A stretch of DNA of 64,000 nt. Origin: DASUPK01 sp963815045. Lineage in GTDB: Bacteria > Actinomycetota > Thermoleophilia > Solirubrobacterales > 70-9. The stretch is taken from contig CAWFET010000003.1 of NCBI GenBank assembly GCA_963815045.1, positions 496,001 through 560,000 of the forward strand, in the 5' to 3' direction. The position numbers and the translations under genes were made by a program. Below are positions 57,126-64,000 of the stretch, piece after piece; positions within the stretch are counted from its first letter, which is position 1, and the number at the start of each line of letters is the position of its first letter. The notes beneath the pieces are model-generated. The model saw only the letters and a program-made list of their open reading frames with translations, was not told the DNA's origin and ran no database searches.

Positions 57126-57648
57126 GGACGAGACCCTAACCGGCAAGCTGCTGATCGCCTCGCCGAGCATGCCGGACTACTTCCACCGGACCGTGATCCT
57201 GATGGTCGAGCACTCCGCGGAGGGGGCCTTCGGGCTCGTCCTCAACCGGCCATCCGAGACGACCGTCGGCGAGGCGTCTCCGGAGCTCGCCGAGCTGATC
57301 GGCGACGAGCACCTGCTTCACGTCGGCGGCCCGGTGCAGCCCAATGCCGTGACCGCGATCGGCGACCATCCCGACCCCGCTGACGCGACCAAGCTGGTCG
57401 TCGGGACCGTCGGCATGGTCGATCTCGACGAGCCGCCCGAGCTCTTGCGGGTCCGAGTCTTCGCCGGCTACGCAGGCTGGGGCGCGGGCCAGCTCGACGG
57501 CGAGCTCGAGCAGGAGTCCTGGATCGTCGAGGGCGCCCACCCGGACGACCCGTTCGGTGACGGAGACCTGTGGGCGGACGTCCTCGCCCGCAAGGGCGGC
57601 GAGTTCGCCCTGCTCGCGCGCATGCCGCCGGACCCGTCGGTGAACTAG
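57124..57648 (+). CDS. YqgE/AlgH family protein
   Basis: 174 residues of the YqgE/AlgH (DUF179) family: TGKLLIASPSMPDYFHRTVILMVEHSAEGAFGLVLNRP in parts, LLHVGGPVQPNAV and FAGYAGWGAGQLDGELEQESW, then DLWADVLARKGGEFA. The family is widespread and its molecular role remains unclear. ATG 57124 and the divergent GST ATG share the CCATGG sequence (overlap 57124-57125). No Shine-Dalgarno is visible for either; a weak TACAAC (57109-57114) is the only -10 candidate. Ends before the cspA region. Confidence 0.93.
   Translation: MDETLTGKLLIASPSMPDYFHRTVILMVEHSAEGAFGLVLNRPSETTVGEASPELAELIGDEHLLHVGGPVQPNAVTAIGDHPDPADATKLVVGTVGMVDLDEPPELLRVRVFAGYAGWGAGQLDGELEQESWIVEGAHPDDPFGDGDLWADVLARKGGEFALLARMPPDPSVN
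57133..57138 (-). promoter_or_regulatory. -10 element of the GST gene (inside yqgE)
   Basis: On the minus strand TAGGGT ends 7 nt before ATG 57125. It lies within the yqgE coding sequence, so the two divergent transcripts overlap at their 5' ends. Confidence 0.5.
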
Positions 57649-57660
57649 GCGCGGCTGCCC

Positions 57661-57666
57661 TAGACT
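57661..57666 (+). promoter_or_regulatory. Possible -10 of cspA with long leader
   Basis: TAGACT about 110 nt before the csp start would produce a leader of about 100 nt, as is common for cold-shock mRNAs. There is no other obvious -10 closer to the gene. Confidence 0.3.
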
Positions 57667-57775
57667 GGCCCCTCGGGTCGAGCGTCCGCTCGATCAAAGC
57701 AGTGCCCCGCGTTTTCGCCGTCGTTGCCTCCGGGCACCCTCCGCGTTCGCAGTGCACGCACATGGAGGGACCGAA

Positions 57776-57979
57776 ATGGCAACAGGAACCGTGAAGTGGT
57801 TCAGCGATGACAAGGGCTTTGGATTCATCACGCCGGATGACGCAGGCAAGGATGTCTTCGTGCATCACAGCGCCATCCAGGGCGATGGCTACAAGTCGCT
57901 CGCCGAAGGCGCAAAGGTCAGCTTCGACACAGAGCAGGGCGACAAGGGCCCAGCTGCCGCGAACGTCCAGGCGCTCTAG
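57776..57979 (+). CDS. Cold-shock protein (CspA family)
   Basis: 67 residues with the RNP-1 and RNP-2 motifs of the cold-shock domain: TVKWFSDDKGFGFITPD and DVFVHHSAIQGDGYKSL. It is a single-strand RNA/DNA chaperone. ATG 57776 has GGAGGGA upstream; the longer frame from 57752 is rejected because typical Csp proteins begin MATGTVKWF. A 127-bp upstream gap may hold a structured 5' leader. A small basic protein gene follows 12 nt downstream, probably cotranscribed. Confidence 0.96.
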   Translation: MATGTVKWFSDDKGFGFITPDDAGKDVFVHHSAIQGDGYKSLAEGAKVSFDTEQGDKGPAAANVQAL

Positions 57980-57991
57980 GGGGGAGCTGAC

Positions 57992-58138
57992 ATGGCCTCA
58001 GGCGGCAAGCGCAAGACCACGATGGCGAAGCTCCAGCGTGAACGCAGGCTCCAGGAGCGCCGGCTCGAGAAGCAGGCCAAGAAGGCTGCGCGGAAGCAGG
58101 CGGCCGCAGACGCCCGGGCCGACTCCACGACTGACTAG
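57992..58138 (+). CDS. 48-residue basic helical protein
   Basis: ATG to TAG, 48 residues with GGGGGGAG upstream. It is a continuous amphipathic helix rich in Lys, Arg, Gln and Ala (KLQRERRLQERRLEKQAK, then KAARKQAAADARA) and no hydrophobic core, consistent with a nucleic-acid- or ribosome-associated peptide. It lies 12 nt after the cold-shock gene on the same strand, suggesting cotranscription and perhaps a shared role in RNA metabolism. Too short for family assignment from memory. Confidence 0.6.
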   Translation: MASGGKRKTTMAKLQRERRLQERRLEKQAKKAARKQAAADARADSTTD

Positions 58139-58162
58139 AAGTCGGCGACGTCCCGTGGGCCG

Positions 58163-58411
58163 CTAGTCCGTGGCCTCGTAGGCGACCTGGACGTGGTCCC
58201 GCGCGACCGCAATGAAGGGCCGGTTCACGGGAGGCTCGCCGTCGCGGCCGGCGACCACCGCGTTCACCAACGGAATGAACTCGACGCCCTCGCGATTGAG
58301 GAGGTCGGAGAGGCGGCTGTGGAAACCCTCGGCAGGAAGCGTCACGTCGCCGATGATCGTGTAGCGCTCGGTTTCGAGCACGACTCGCTCGCGCTTGAGA
58401 TCGGCGGCCAT
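58163..58411 (-). CDS. DUF6812-like small protein
   Basis: 82 residues: VVLETERYTIIGDVTLPAEG, SRLSDLLNREGVEFIPLVNA and FIAVARDHVQVAYEA. This Sm-like beta pattern matches what I remember as DUF6812 of actinobacteria; the assignment is from memory. AGGAG lies 5 nt before the ATG. No function is known. It is convergent with the small basic protein gene and divergent from the 58488 gene. Confidence 0.7.
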   Translation of the reverse strand: MAADLKRERVVLETERYTIIGDVTLPAEGFHSRLSDLLNREGVEFIPLVNAVVAGRDGEPPVNRPFIAVARDHVQVAYEATD

Positions 58412-58487
58412 GCGACTCCTATCGGGACCGCGCCATCCGAGCTTGAGCGGATACGGTGCGGTCGTCTACAGAAAAGGGAGTAGGGGA

Positions 58488-58778
58488 ATGCAGAAGATCG
58501 AAGGCTGTGACGACCGGGCGCTGGTCCTCGACGGCAATCAGCTCCAGGCGCTTCGCTGGGGGGCGGTTCAGAACCAGGTGCCCGTGACCGAGCTGACCGC
58601 CGGCAAGGTGGTGCGCGACGACAAGGGCAAGACACTCGGGATGTTCGGCAAGCCGGAGGAGCGAGTTCGGATCGATTTCGACCGGCTGGTGATGGCCATC
58701 TGGGTCCCGCTCGAGCGCCAGTCGGAGGCGGAGTCCTTCGTCGCCGACGTCAACAAGGCGATTGGCGCCTCGGGCTAG
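58488..58778 (+). CDS. Uncharacterised 96-residue cytoplasmic protein
   Basis: 96 residues from ATG 58488, with AAAAGGGAG upstream (and a possible -10 TACGGT at 58452-58457). It has an N-terminal beta strand region (CDDRALVLDGNQLQAL), a helix-poor centre with TAGKVVRDDKGKTLGMFG, and RVRIDFDRLVMAIWVPLE followed by a short terminal helix. No Cys pair, catalytic motif or membrane segment is visible, and I do not recognise a family. Its stop overlaps the convergent ZIP transporter stop by 4 bp. Confidence 0.62.
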   Translation: MQKIEGCDDRALVLDGNQLQALRWGAVQNQVPVTELTAGKVVRDDKGKTLGMFGKPEERVRIDFDRLVMAIWVPLERQSEAESFVADVNKAIGASG

Positions 58779-59509
58779 ACGCCCAGCGCCGCGCTCAGCC
58801 CGAGCATCACTCCAGCGCCCGCGAGGGTCCCCGCGATCCCGCGCGCAGCACCGGGCGCGCGCAGGGCGCGCGGGGCGAGGTCTGAGGCGACGAGCGCGAG
58901 CATCGCCCCCGCGGCGAACCCGAAGGAATAGGGGAGCAGGTCCTCGAAGGTACGGACCAGGAGGTAGGCGATGGCCGCGCCGATCGGCTGAGGGATGCTC
59001 GTCAGGACCGCGGCCCAGAACATCTGGCTGCGGCTGTAGCCGGCCTCGGCCATCGGGACCGCGATGCTCGTGCCCTCCGGGACGTTCTGCAGCCCGATGG
59101 CCAGGATCACGAAGAGGCTCAGGCCTGAGACATCCGAGGCGTAGGCGGTCCCGATCGAGAAGCCCTCGGGAAGGCTGTGGACGAGCAGCACCAGGAAGAC
59201 CAGCACCGACAGCTTCGCGCCCGGCCCGGTGCGCCCACCGAACTCCACTTCCGAATGGATCAGGAAGACGCGGGTGACGGCCAGAAAGGTGACGCCGGTT
59301 GCCCCCCCGGCCAGCACCGCGACGGTTGGCCCCTGGTCGAAGCCGGGCTTGAGGAGCCCGACGATCGACGCGACGGTCATCGCTCCGGCCGCCAAGCCGT
59401 ACAGCGCCGGCTGCCAGGCTGAGGCCCGTCCACCCAGCCAAAAGACGGGTATCGCTCCGAGGCCGGTCGCGAACGTGGTCGCGGTCGCCGCCAGGAGCAG
59501 GATCAGCAC
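58775..59509 (-). CDS. ZIP-family metal transporter
   Basis: 244 residues from GTG 59509, with TACGCT 6 nt upstream; the longer ATG at 59572 would overlap the divergent glycosyltransferase. About eight membrane helices; the metal-binding helices 4 and 5 show VHSLPEGFSIGTA and GLQNVPEGTSIAVPMAEAG, the ZIP HxxxE/NxPEG signatures. It imports zinc or another divalent metal across the membrane. No metal regulator is adjacent. The carbonic anhydrase 2.4 kb away and several zinc enzymes would need the metal. Confidence 0.92.
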   Translation of the reverse strand: MLILLLAATATTFATGLGAIPVFWLGGRASAWQPALYGLAAGAMTVASIVGLLKPGFDQGPTVAVLAGGATGVTFLAVTRVFLIHSEVEFGGRTGPGAKLSVLVFLVLLVHSLPEGFSIGTAYASDVSGLSLFVILAIGLQNVPEGTSIAVPMAEAGYSRSQMFWAAVLTSIPQPIGAAIAYLLVRTFEDLLPYSFGFAAGAMLALVASDLAPRALRAPGAARGIAGTLAGAGVMLGLSAALGV

Positions 59510-59515
59510 CAGATC

Positions 59516-59521
59516 AGCGTA
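59516..59521 (-). promoter_or_regulatory. -10 element of the ZIP transporter gene
   Basis: On the minus strand TACGCT ends 6 nt before GTG 59509, supporting the shorter start. Confidence 0.4.
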
Positions 59522-59548
59522 TGCACTGGCGCGGAGGCCTCCGGCGGA

Positions 59549-59554
59549 TAGGGT
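59549..59554 (+). promoter_or_regulatory. -10 element of the TreT-like gene
   Basis: TAGGGT ends 8 nt before ATG 59563; no Shine-Dalgarno is present. Confidence 0.45.
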
Positions 59555-59562
59555 CCTTGTCG

Positions 59563-60987
59563 ATGGCGGCACTACAGGAGGTCCCGATCACGGCGATCTC
59601 CACCGAGAGCTTCCGGCCTCTCCTGGGCGATGGGTATGCCGAGGTCGAGCAGGCGATCGCGAGGGCCCATGATGTCCTGCGCGGCCGGATCGTCTGGCAC
59701 GTCAACTCCACCGCGCGGGGCGGCGGGGTCGCGGAGATGCTCCACTCGCTGCTCGCCTACGGGCGGGGTGCCGGGGTGGACCTTCGCTGGCTGACGATCG
59801 GCGGAAGCCCCGAGTTCTTCCGGCTCACCAAGCGCCTCCACAACCACCTGCACGAATCCCCGGGCGACGACGGGGCGCTCGGGCGCGCCGAGCAGGAGAT
59901 CTACCAGCAGGGCCTCCTGGAGAGCGCGGACGAGCTCGCCGGGCTCGTCCGCAAGGGGGACATCGTCTACATCCACGATCCTCAGCCGGCTGGGCTGGTG
60001 CCCCACGTCAAGTCTGCCGACGTCAGCGTCGTCTGGCGGTGCCACATCGGCATCGACAACCCGGGGCGCTACGCGCACGAGGCCTGGGAGTTCCTGCGCC
60101 CCTACATCCAGGAGGCCGACGCATACGTCTTCTCGCGCGAGCGGTTCGCCTGGGAGGGACTCGACGAGGACCGGACCTGGATCGTTCCTCCCTCGATCGA
60201 CATCTTCTCCCCCAAGAACCAGGAGCTGGAGCCCGAGGCCGTCCGCTCGATCCTCGCGGTGATCGGCGTGCGCTCCGGGGATCACTTCGGCAATGCCCTG
60301 TTCACTCACCTCGACGGCAGCGAGGCCCGCGTTGATCGCCCCGCCGAGCTGAACCAGGACGGGCCGGTCCCGGATGACGCGCCGCTGATCACCCAGGTCT
60401 CGCGATGGGATCGGCTCAAGGACCCGGTGGGAGTGCTGCGCTGCTTCGCCGAGCACGTCACGAACGAAACGGCTCACCTCCTCCTCGTCGGCCCGTCGGT
60501 TGCCGGGGTCGCGGACGACCCGGAAGGTGCCGAGGTGCTCGCGGAGGTACGCGCCGAGCGGGAGGCGCTCGCCCCGGAGCTCCGCGAGCGCGTCCACCTC
60601 GCGACGCTGCCCATGGACGATGTCGCCGAGAACGCCGCGATGGTCAACGCGATCCAGCGGCGATCCGACGTCGTCCTTCAGAAGAGTCTCGCGGAGGGAT
60701 TCGGCCTGACGGTCGCGGAGGCGATGTGGAAGTCCAAGCCGGTCGTGGCAGGCGCCGTGGGGGGCATCCAGGATCAGATCGAAAACGGCGTCTCAGGGGT
60801 CATCGTCGATCCCACCGACCTGGCTGCCGCCGGCGCGGCGATCGACCGGCTGCTCGGCGACCCGGAGGGAATGGCGAGGATGGGAGCGGCGGCTCGTCAG
60901 CGGGTGATCGATGAGTTCCTCGGCACCAGGCACCTGCTCCAGTACCTCGGCCTGCTGGCCGGGATGCTCGAGGACAACGGGACCTAG
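59563..60987 (+). CDS. Trehalose synthase-like GT4 glycosyltransferase (TreT-like)
   Basis: 474 residues of the GT-B fold, family GT4. IVWHVNSTARGGGVAEMLHSLL is the N-terminal acceptor-domain motif typical of TreT trehalose glycosyltransferring synthases; the donor-domain signature E-x7-E is in SLAEGFGLTVAEAMW, followed by KPVVAGAVGG. TreT joins NDP-glucose and glucose to trehalose. It complements the GH15 trehalase-like enzyme at 16717. Another NDP-sugar transferase specificity is possible. The stop overlaps the convergent anti-sigma gene by 4 bp. Confidence 0.88.
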   Translation: MAALQEVPITAISTESFRPLLGDGYAEVEQAIARAHDVLRGRIVWHVNSTARGGGVAEMLHSLLAYGRGAGVDLRWLTIGGSPEFFRLTKRLHNHLHESPGDDGALGRAEQEIYQQGLLESADELAGLVRKGDIVYIHDPQPAGLVPHVKSADVSVVWRCHIGIDNPGRYAHEAWEFLRPYIQEADAYVFSRERFAWEGLDEDRTWIVPPSIDIFSPKNQELEPEAVRSILAVIGVRSGDHFGNALFTHLDGSEARVDRPAELNQDGPVPDDAPLITQVSRWDRLKDPVGVLRCFAEHVTNETAHLLLVGPSVAGVADDPEGAEVLAEVRAEREALAPELRERVHLATLPMDDVAENAAMVNAIQRRSDVVLQKSLAEGFGLTVAEAMWKSKPVVAGAVGGIQDQIENGVSGVIVDPTDLAAAGAAIDRLLGDPEGMARMGAAARQRVIDEFLGTRHLLQYLGLLAGMLEDNGT

Positions 60988-61247
60988 CCCGCCGGTCGCT
61001 CCTGCTTCCAGCCTCGGAACGCCGCGAGCAGCTCCTCGCGCGCGCCCGGGTCGATGTCGTCCTCGGTGAGCCGGCCGCTGGCCGCGATCACCTGACGCAT
61101 CTGCTCGACGTAGGCCGAGCAGTTGCCGCACCCGCCGATGTGGCGCTCGAAGCGACGGCGGTCGCGGCGGGAGAGGTCGCCGTCGAAGTACGCGGTGACC
61201 AGCTCCACGAGCTCCTGGCAGGCAAGGGGCGGAGTGAAGATGCTCAT
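60984..61247 (-). CDS. Zinc-finger anti-sigma factor
   Basis: 87 residues with the zf-HC2 zinc-binding anti-sigma motif H-x3-C-x2-C in ERHIGGCGNCSAYVEQM, preceded by CQELVELVTAYFDGDLS. No membrane helix follows, so it is soluble, of the RsrA/RseA-like ZAS type. ATG 61247 overlaps the sigma-factor stop by 4 bp, so the pair is translationally coupled. The two Cys could act as a redox switch releasing the sigma factor. Confidence 0.92.
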   Translation of the reverse strand: MSIFTPPLACQELVELVTAYFDGDLSRRDRRRFERHIGGCGNCSAYVEQMRQVIAASGRLTEDDIDPGAREELLAAFRGWKQERPAG

Positions 61248-61885
61248 GCGGTCCCCCCGGTCACGTCGGGATCCAGGTACTGCTCGAGCGCGGCCCGGAC
61301 CTTGGAGCGCGCACGGTGCAGCAGGACCCGCTGGTTTCCGTCGGTGATCTCGAGGGCGTCGGTGACCTCCATCGGTGACCACCCCTCGACGTCGCGCAGG
61401 CGGATCACCTCGCGCTGAGCATCCGGCAGCTCCTCGATCGCCATCTGGATCACCGAGAGCGTCTCCTTCGCCAGGACCCTGTCCTGCGGCCACGCCCGCG
61501 GAGGCGCGGCCCAGGCGCCCGGTTCCGCGGAGTCGGGGCCCAGGAAACGATCGGGGTCGACCGCCGGCTCGTCGCCCTCACCGGCGCCCGCGAGCGAGGA
61601 GAACGGGACCGTGCGCCCGTCGCGCTGCCCCCTCGTCTTGGCGCGGTTGGTGAGGATTCGGAAGAGCCAGGTCTTCAGGCTCGACCGGCCCTCGAACCGG
61701 TCGATGCCGTTGAGCACGGCGAGCCAGGTCTCCTGCACCACCTCCTCGGCGGTGGCGCGGTCGCGCACGAACATCTGGGCTACGCGAAGCATCGTGGCCC
61801 CATATGCGTCGATCAGCTCGGCGAAGGCCGATTCGTCGCCGTCGCGCAGTCGTTGGACGAGATCGTGTTCATGGGATTCAGTCAT
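61244..61885 (-). CDS. ECF RNA polymerase sigma factor
   Basis: 213 residues. Region 2 spans about 15-90 (AFAELIDAYGATMLRVAQMF, RDRATAEEVVQETWLAVL, SLKTWLFRILTNRAKTRG) and region 4 about 150-205 (IEELPDAQREVIRLRDVEGW, SPMEVTDALEITDGNQRVLL). The linker of about 55 residues is longer than usual and Pro/Gly-rich. The anti-sigma partner follows with an overlap. The GTGTAACC-like sequence upstream of the start might be its autoregulated promoter, but I cannot confirm it. Confidence 0.94.
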   Translation of the reverse strand: MTESHEHDLVQRLRDGDESAFAELIDAYGATMLRVAQMFVRDRATAEEVVQETWLAVLNGIDRFEGRSSLKTWLFRILTNRAKTRGQRDGRTVPFSSLAGAGEGDEPAVDPDRFLGPDSAEPGAWAAPPRAWPQDRVLAKETLSVIQMAIEELPDAQREVIRLRDVEGWSPMEVTDALEITDGNQRVLLHRARSKVRAALEQYLDPDVTGGTA

Positions 61886-61956
61886 CGGGCGGGCCGTACG
61901 GTTACACGCTTTGGGCTCGGCTGCTTGCGCACCCGCCTCGATGGAATACTCGCCGC

Positions 61957-62598
61957 GTGCCGAACGCGACCGATCCAGCCGCCGCGCCCCATCCGAGCAC
62001 TCCGCAGGAGGCGCTCGAGCTGCTCATGGAGGGAAACCGGCGTCACCGGGAGGGCAGGCTCGAGCTGCACGATCACTCTCCGGTGGGCGATGAGCGTGCC
62101 AGCCGCCAGATGCCGTTCGCGGCGATCGTCAGCTGCGCCGACTCGCGCGTCTCGCCGACCCTGATCTTCGACGTCGACCGGGGCAATCTCTTCTCGTCGA
62201 AGGTCGCGGGGAACACGATTGACAGCGGCACCCTGGGCAGCACGGAGTTCGCCGTCAAGGTGCTCGGCGTGAAGCTGGTCATGGTCCTCGGCCACAGCAA
62301 CTGCGGCGCCGTCACCGCGGCGATCGACGTCGCCAACGGGGAGGCGAGCTACCCGCCCGAGGAGTACGGGGCGATCGGCGAGGTGGTCGACCGGATCGTC
62401 CCGTCGATCCGTGAGCTGGCGGAGCCCGCCCGCACGGTGCCGGCCTGCGTCGAGCTGAATGCCGCGGCGCAGGCGGCCGACCTCGCCGCGCGGGAGCCGA
62501 TCATCAGGCCGGCGGTCGACACGCGGCAGATCATGGTGGTGTCCGCGGTCTACGACCTCGAGACCGGGGGGGTCTCGGTCGTGGGGCCGGTCACCTGA
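61957..62598 (+). CDS. Beta-carbonic anhydrase
   Basis: 213 residues. Zinc ligands are Cys in VSCADSRVSPTLIFD and His-x2-Cys in VLGHSNCGAVTAAI, with the Asp-Arg dyad of CADSR. LFSSKVAGNTID is also conserved. The family interconverts carbon dioxide and bicarbonate. GTG 61957 (V-P-N-A-T) is chosen because AATACT ends 6 nt upstream. It is divergent from the ECF sigma gene and its 3' end overlaps the YVTN gene by 8 bp. Confidence 0.94.
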   Translation: MPNATDPAAAPHPSTPQEALELLMEGNRRHREGRLELHDHSPVGDERASRQMPFAAIVSCADSRVSPTLIFDVDRGNLFSSKVAGNTIDSGTLGSTEFAVKVLGVKLVMVLGHSNCGAVTAAIDVANGEASYPPEEYGAIGEVVDRIVPSIRELAEPARTVPACVELNAAAQAADLAAREPIIRPAVDTRQIMVVSAVYDLETGGVSVVGPVT

Positions 62599-63769
62599 AG
62601 ATTCCGGTGTGGCCCAGCGAGTAGCGGCCGGGCTGCGGGTACACGCAGAGGCCGTGTGGCCCGCTGCCCACCGGAATCCGGGCGAGCAGGTGCCCGTTTT
62701 GGGTACTGATCGCATAGACCTCGCCGCCGTAGCGGCCCGAGAGCCAGAGGACGCGTCCGTCGGCGGAGACGCCGCCCATGTCCGGGCTGCCCCCGGGGAT
62801 GTGCCAGGTGTGGACGACCTTGCGCGTCGCGAACGAGATGACAGACACTTCGCCGGCCGTTCGGTCCGAGACGTACAGGTACTTCGAGTCTCGGCTGACG
62901 TAGAGGCCGTGGGCCCCAGCGGCGGTGGGGATGAAGCCGACCTTCTTGAAGGACTTGGCATCGATCAGCCAGACGCCGTCCGCGTACTGGTCCGCCACAT
63001 AGAAGAGCTGGCCGTCCGGTGAAAGCTTCACGTCCTGGGGCGAGGCCCCTGTGCTCAGTGTGAGTTGACCGACCACCCGCTGGCGTTGCAGATCGACCTT
63101 GATCAGGGACTTTCCGAACTCACAGCTCGCGACGAGGAAGCGGCCGTCCGCCGTGAAGTCCATGTGGTTGACCCCGGCGCAGGGCACCGAGAGCGTGTGG
63201 TCGCTCCGCATCGTGTGCGGGTCGCGGAAGTTGAGCGTCTGCATCCGCTCCTCGACCACGATCGCGAAGCGTCCGTCAGGCGTGAAGTAGAGGTTGTACG
63301 GATCCGTCACCGGGACCGCTCGCCCGGGTCGGCCGGTGGCCGGGTTGATCGGGGTCAACGAGTTGCCCTCGTCGTTGTTGACCCAGAGCGTCTTCAGATC
63401 GTGCGACGGGACGACGTGCTGCGGCAGGGTGCCGACCGGGAACTGGCCGATGACCTTGTAGGTCCGCGGGTCGATGACGCTGACGGTGTTGCTCTCGCTG
63501 TTGGGGACGTACACGCGGGAGGGAAACCGCCGTACTACCGGCGAGAGCATCCCGGGGCGATCGGCGGCGTACACGTCGTGTGGGTCCAGCGGCGGTGGGA
63601 CTTGGAACCGCGTTTGACCATCCGCGCCCGCGGATCCGGCGCTCGCCGTCGTCCCATGGGGGCCGCCACTGCCCGACCCACTGGTGGCAATGAACCAGAT
63701 CAGCAGCGCCGTAACGGAGCCGACCAGCGCCGCGAGGCGAATCAGACCGCGTCGCCGAGCACGGCTCAT
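62591..63769 (-). CDS. YVTN-type beta-propeller protein, membrane-anchored
   Basis: 392 residues from ATG 63769. One membrane helix (about 10-30) is followed by a Gly/Ser/Ala-rich linker and then seven blades of the YVTN/lactonase-like propeller with repeats such as SRVYVPNSESNTVSVIDPRTYKVIG and KYLYVSDRTAGEVSVISFATRKVV (in parts). No lactonase active site is obvious. It is extracytoplasmic; such proteins occur in cell-surface layers and in redox-enzyme clusters. A role in protein-protein interaction is most likely. Confidence 0.88.
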   Translation of the reverse strand: MSRARRRGLIRLAALVGSVTALLIWFIATSGSGSGGPHGTTASAGSAGADGQTRFQVPPPLDPHDVYAADRPGMLSPVVRRFPSRVYVPNSESNTVSVIDPRTYKVIGQFPVGTLPQHVVPSHDLKTLWVNNDEGNSLTPINPATGRPGRAVPVTDPYNLYFTPDGRFAIVVEERMQTLNFRDPHTMRSDHTLSVPCAGVNHMDFTADGRFLVASCEFGKSLIKVDLQRQRVVGQLTLSTGASPQDVKLSPDGQLFYVADQYADGVWLIDAKSFKKVGFIPTAAGAHGLYVSRDSKYLYVSDRTAGEVSVISFATRKVVHTWHIPGGSPDMGGVSADGRVLWLSGRYGGEVYAISTQNGHLLARIPVGSGPHGLCVYPQPGRYSLGHTGIFR

Positions 63770-63877
63770 CACAGGCAAGCCTCGTGGGTTCTGATGAAGC
63801 GAGTCTAAGGGGCGGAGTAGAGAACGCTCATCATGTGCTTAGGAAGCCTTCACGTGCCCCGATCACGGTCATCCGCG

Positions 63878-64000
63878 ATGAGCTCCGAGCGCCGCCGAGG
63901 CCTGGTCCGGCTGGGGATCCTGCTGTGTTCGATTGCGGCGCTGGCCGTGGTCGGCCTGAACGCGATCTCGGGCTCCGGCGGCGGGCAGAGCGAGAGCGGC
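63878..64000 (+). CDS. Membrane-anchored protein (3' truncated by window)
   Basis: The frame from ATG 63878 to the window end gives 41 residues: basic start (SSERRRGLVRLG), a hydrophobic helix (ILLCSIAALAVVGLNAI) and a Gly/Ser-rich linker. It resembles the anchor of the divergent YVTN protein, so it may be a related exported propeller or lipoprotein-like protein; the Cys in LLCSI is not a clear lipobox. An in-frame GTG at 63854 has AGGAAG upstream and is an alternative start. The product cannot be named. Confidence 0.55.
   Translation, partial: MSSERRRGLVRLGILLCSIAALAVVGLNAISGSGGGQSESG

Overview
The window is about 64 kb of high-GC, tightly packed bacterial chromosome with no insertion sequences, CRISPR arrays or phage genes. 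Protein families, very frequent GTG starts and 4-bp stop/start overlaps, NarL-type two-component genes, ECF sigma/anti-sigma pairs, and secreted proteins ending in a Lys-rich two-Cys tail point to an Actinomycetota member. My best guess is class Thermoleophilia (Solirubrobacterales-like soil bacteria); this is inferred from sequence character, not from a marker gene.

Layout. 1-2940: an ArsR/SRPBCC/DUF2182 operon and a MerR-aldo/keto reductase operon with a readable MerR operator. 2950-11568: core sugar metabolism (rpiA, tkt, tal, pgi, a HAD phosphatase) around a secreted beta-helix protein. 11570-15232: a secreted tail protein, a PspC / histidine kinase / response regulator operon, and a 53-residue Cys4-type microprotein. 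15302-25879: eight collinear, mostly overlapping genes: a G6PDH-like protein, GH15 glucosidase/trehalase, GMC oxidoreductase, type II NADH dehydrogenase, aldose epimerase, a cyclase-family hydrolase, and cytochrome bd subunits I and II. This reads as a sugar-oxidation-to-oxygen module. 25916-32241: zinc metallopeptidase, FAD oxidoreductase, PLP lyase plus FGGY kinase, GNAT enzyme and a small secreted protein. 32310-37228: a 1440-residue kinase/ATPase/TPR/cyclase fusion with a methyltransferase. 37256-44367: envelope and secreted proteins, a large membrane protein, a 28-residue membrane micropeptide, a universal stress protein and a subtilase. 44467-48531: tadA, a phosphotriesterase-like hydrolase, two tRNA-Ser genes, a HAD acid phosphatase, YtoQ and a diguanylate cyclase. 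48608-54405: secreted proteins, an L,D-transpeptidase, a PfkB kinase, a membrane protein and a DUF47-PiT phosphate uptake pair. 54429-64000: SDR, zinc alcohol dehydrogenase, GST, YqgE, cold-shock protein, ZIP transporter, TreT-like glycosyltransferase, ECF sigma/anti-sigma, beta-carbonic anhydrase, a YVTN beta-propeller and a truncated membrane protein.

Cross-cutting signals. About sixteen genes have a -10-like hexamer, most often TAGG[ACG]T, ending only 6-8 nt before the start codon, as expected for leaderless transcripts. Several divergent pairs share overlapping -10 hexamers, and one pair (GST/YqgE) even shares a CCATGG as both start codons. Trehalose is represented by both a GH15 trehalase-like enzyme and a TreT-like synthase. 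The most interesting candidates are the sugar-oxidation operon, whose G6PDH-like first gene lacks the lysines expected to bind substrate phosphate; the multi-domain signalling fusion with altered kinase and cyclase residues; and the shared Lys/Cys tail of secreted proteins.
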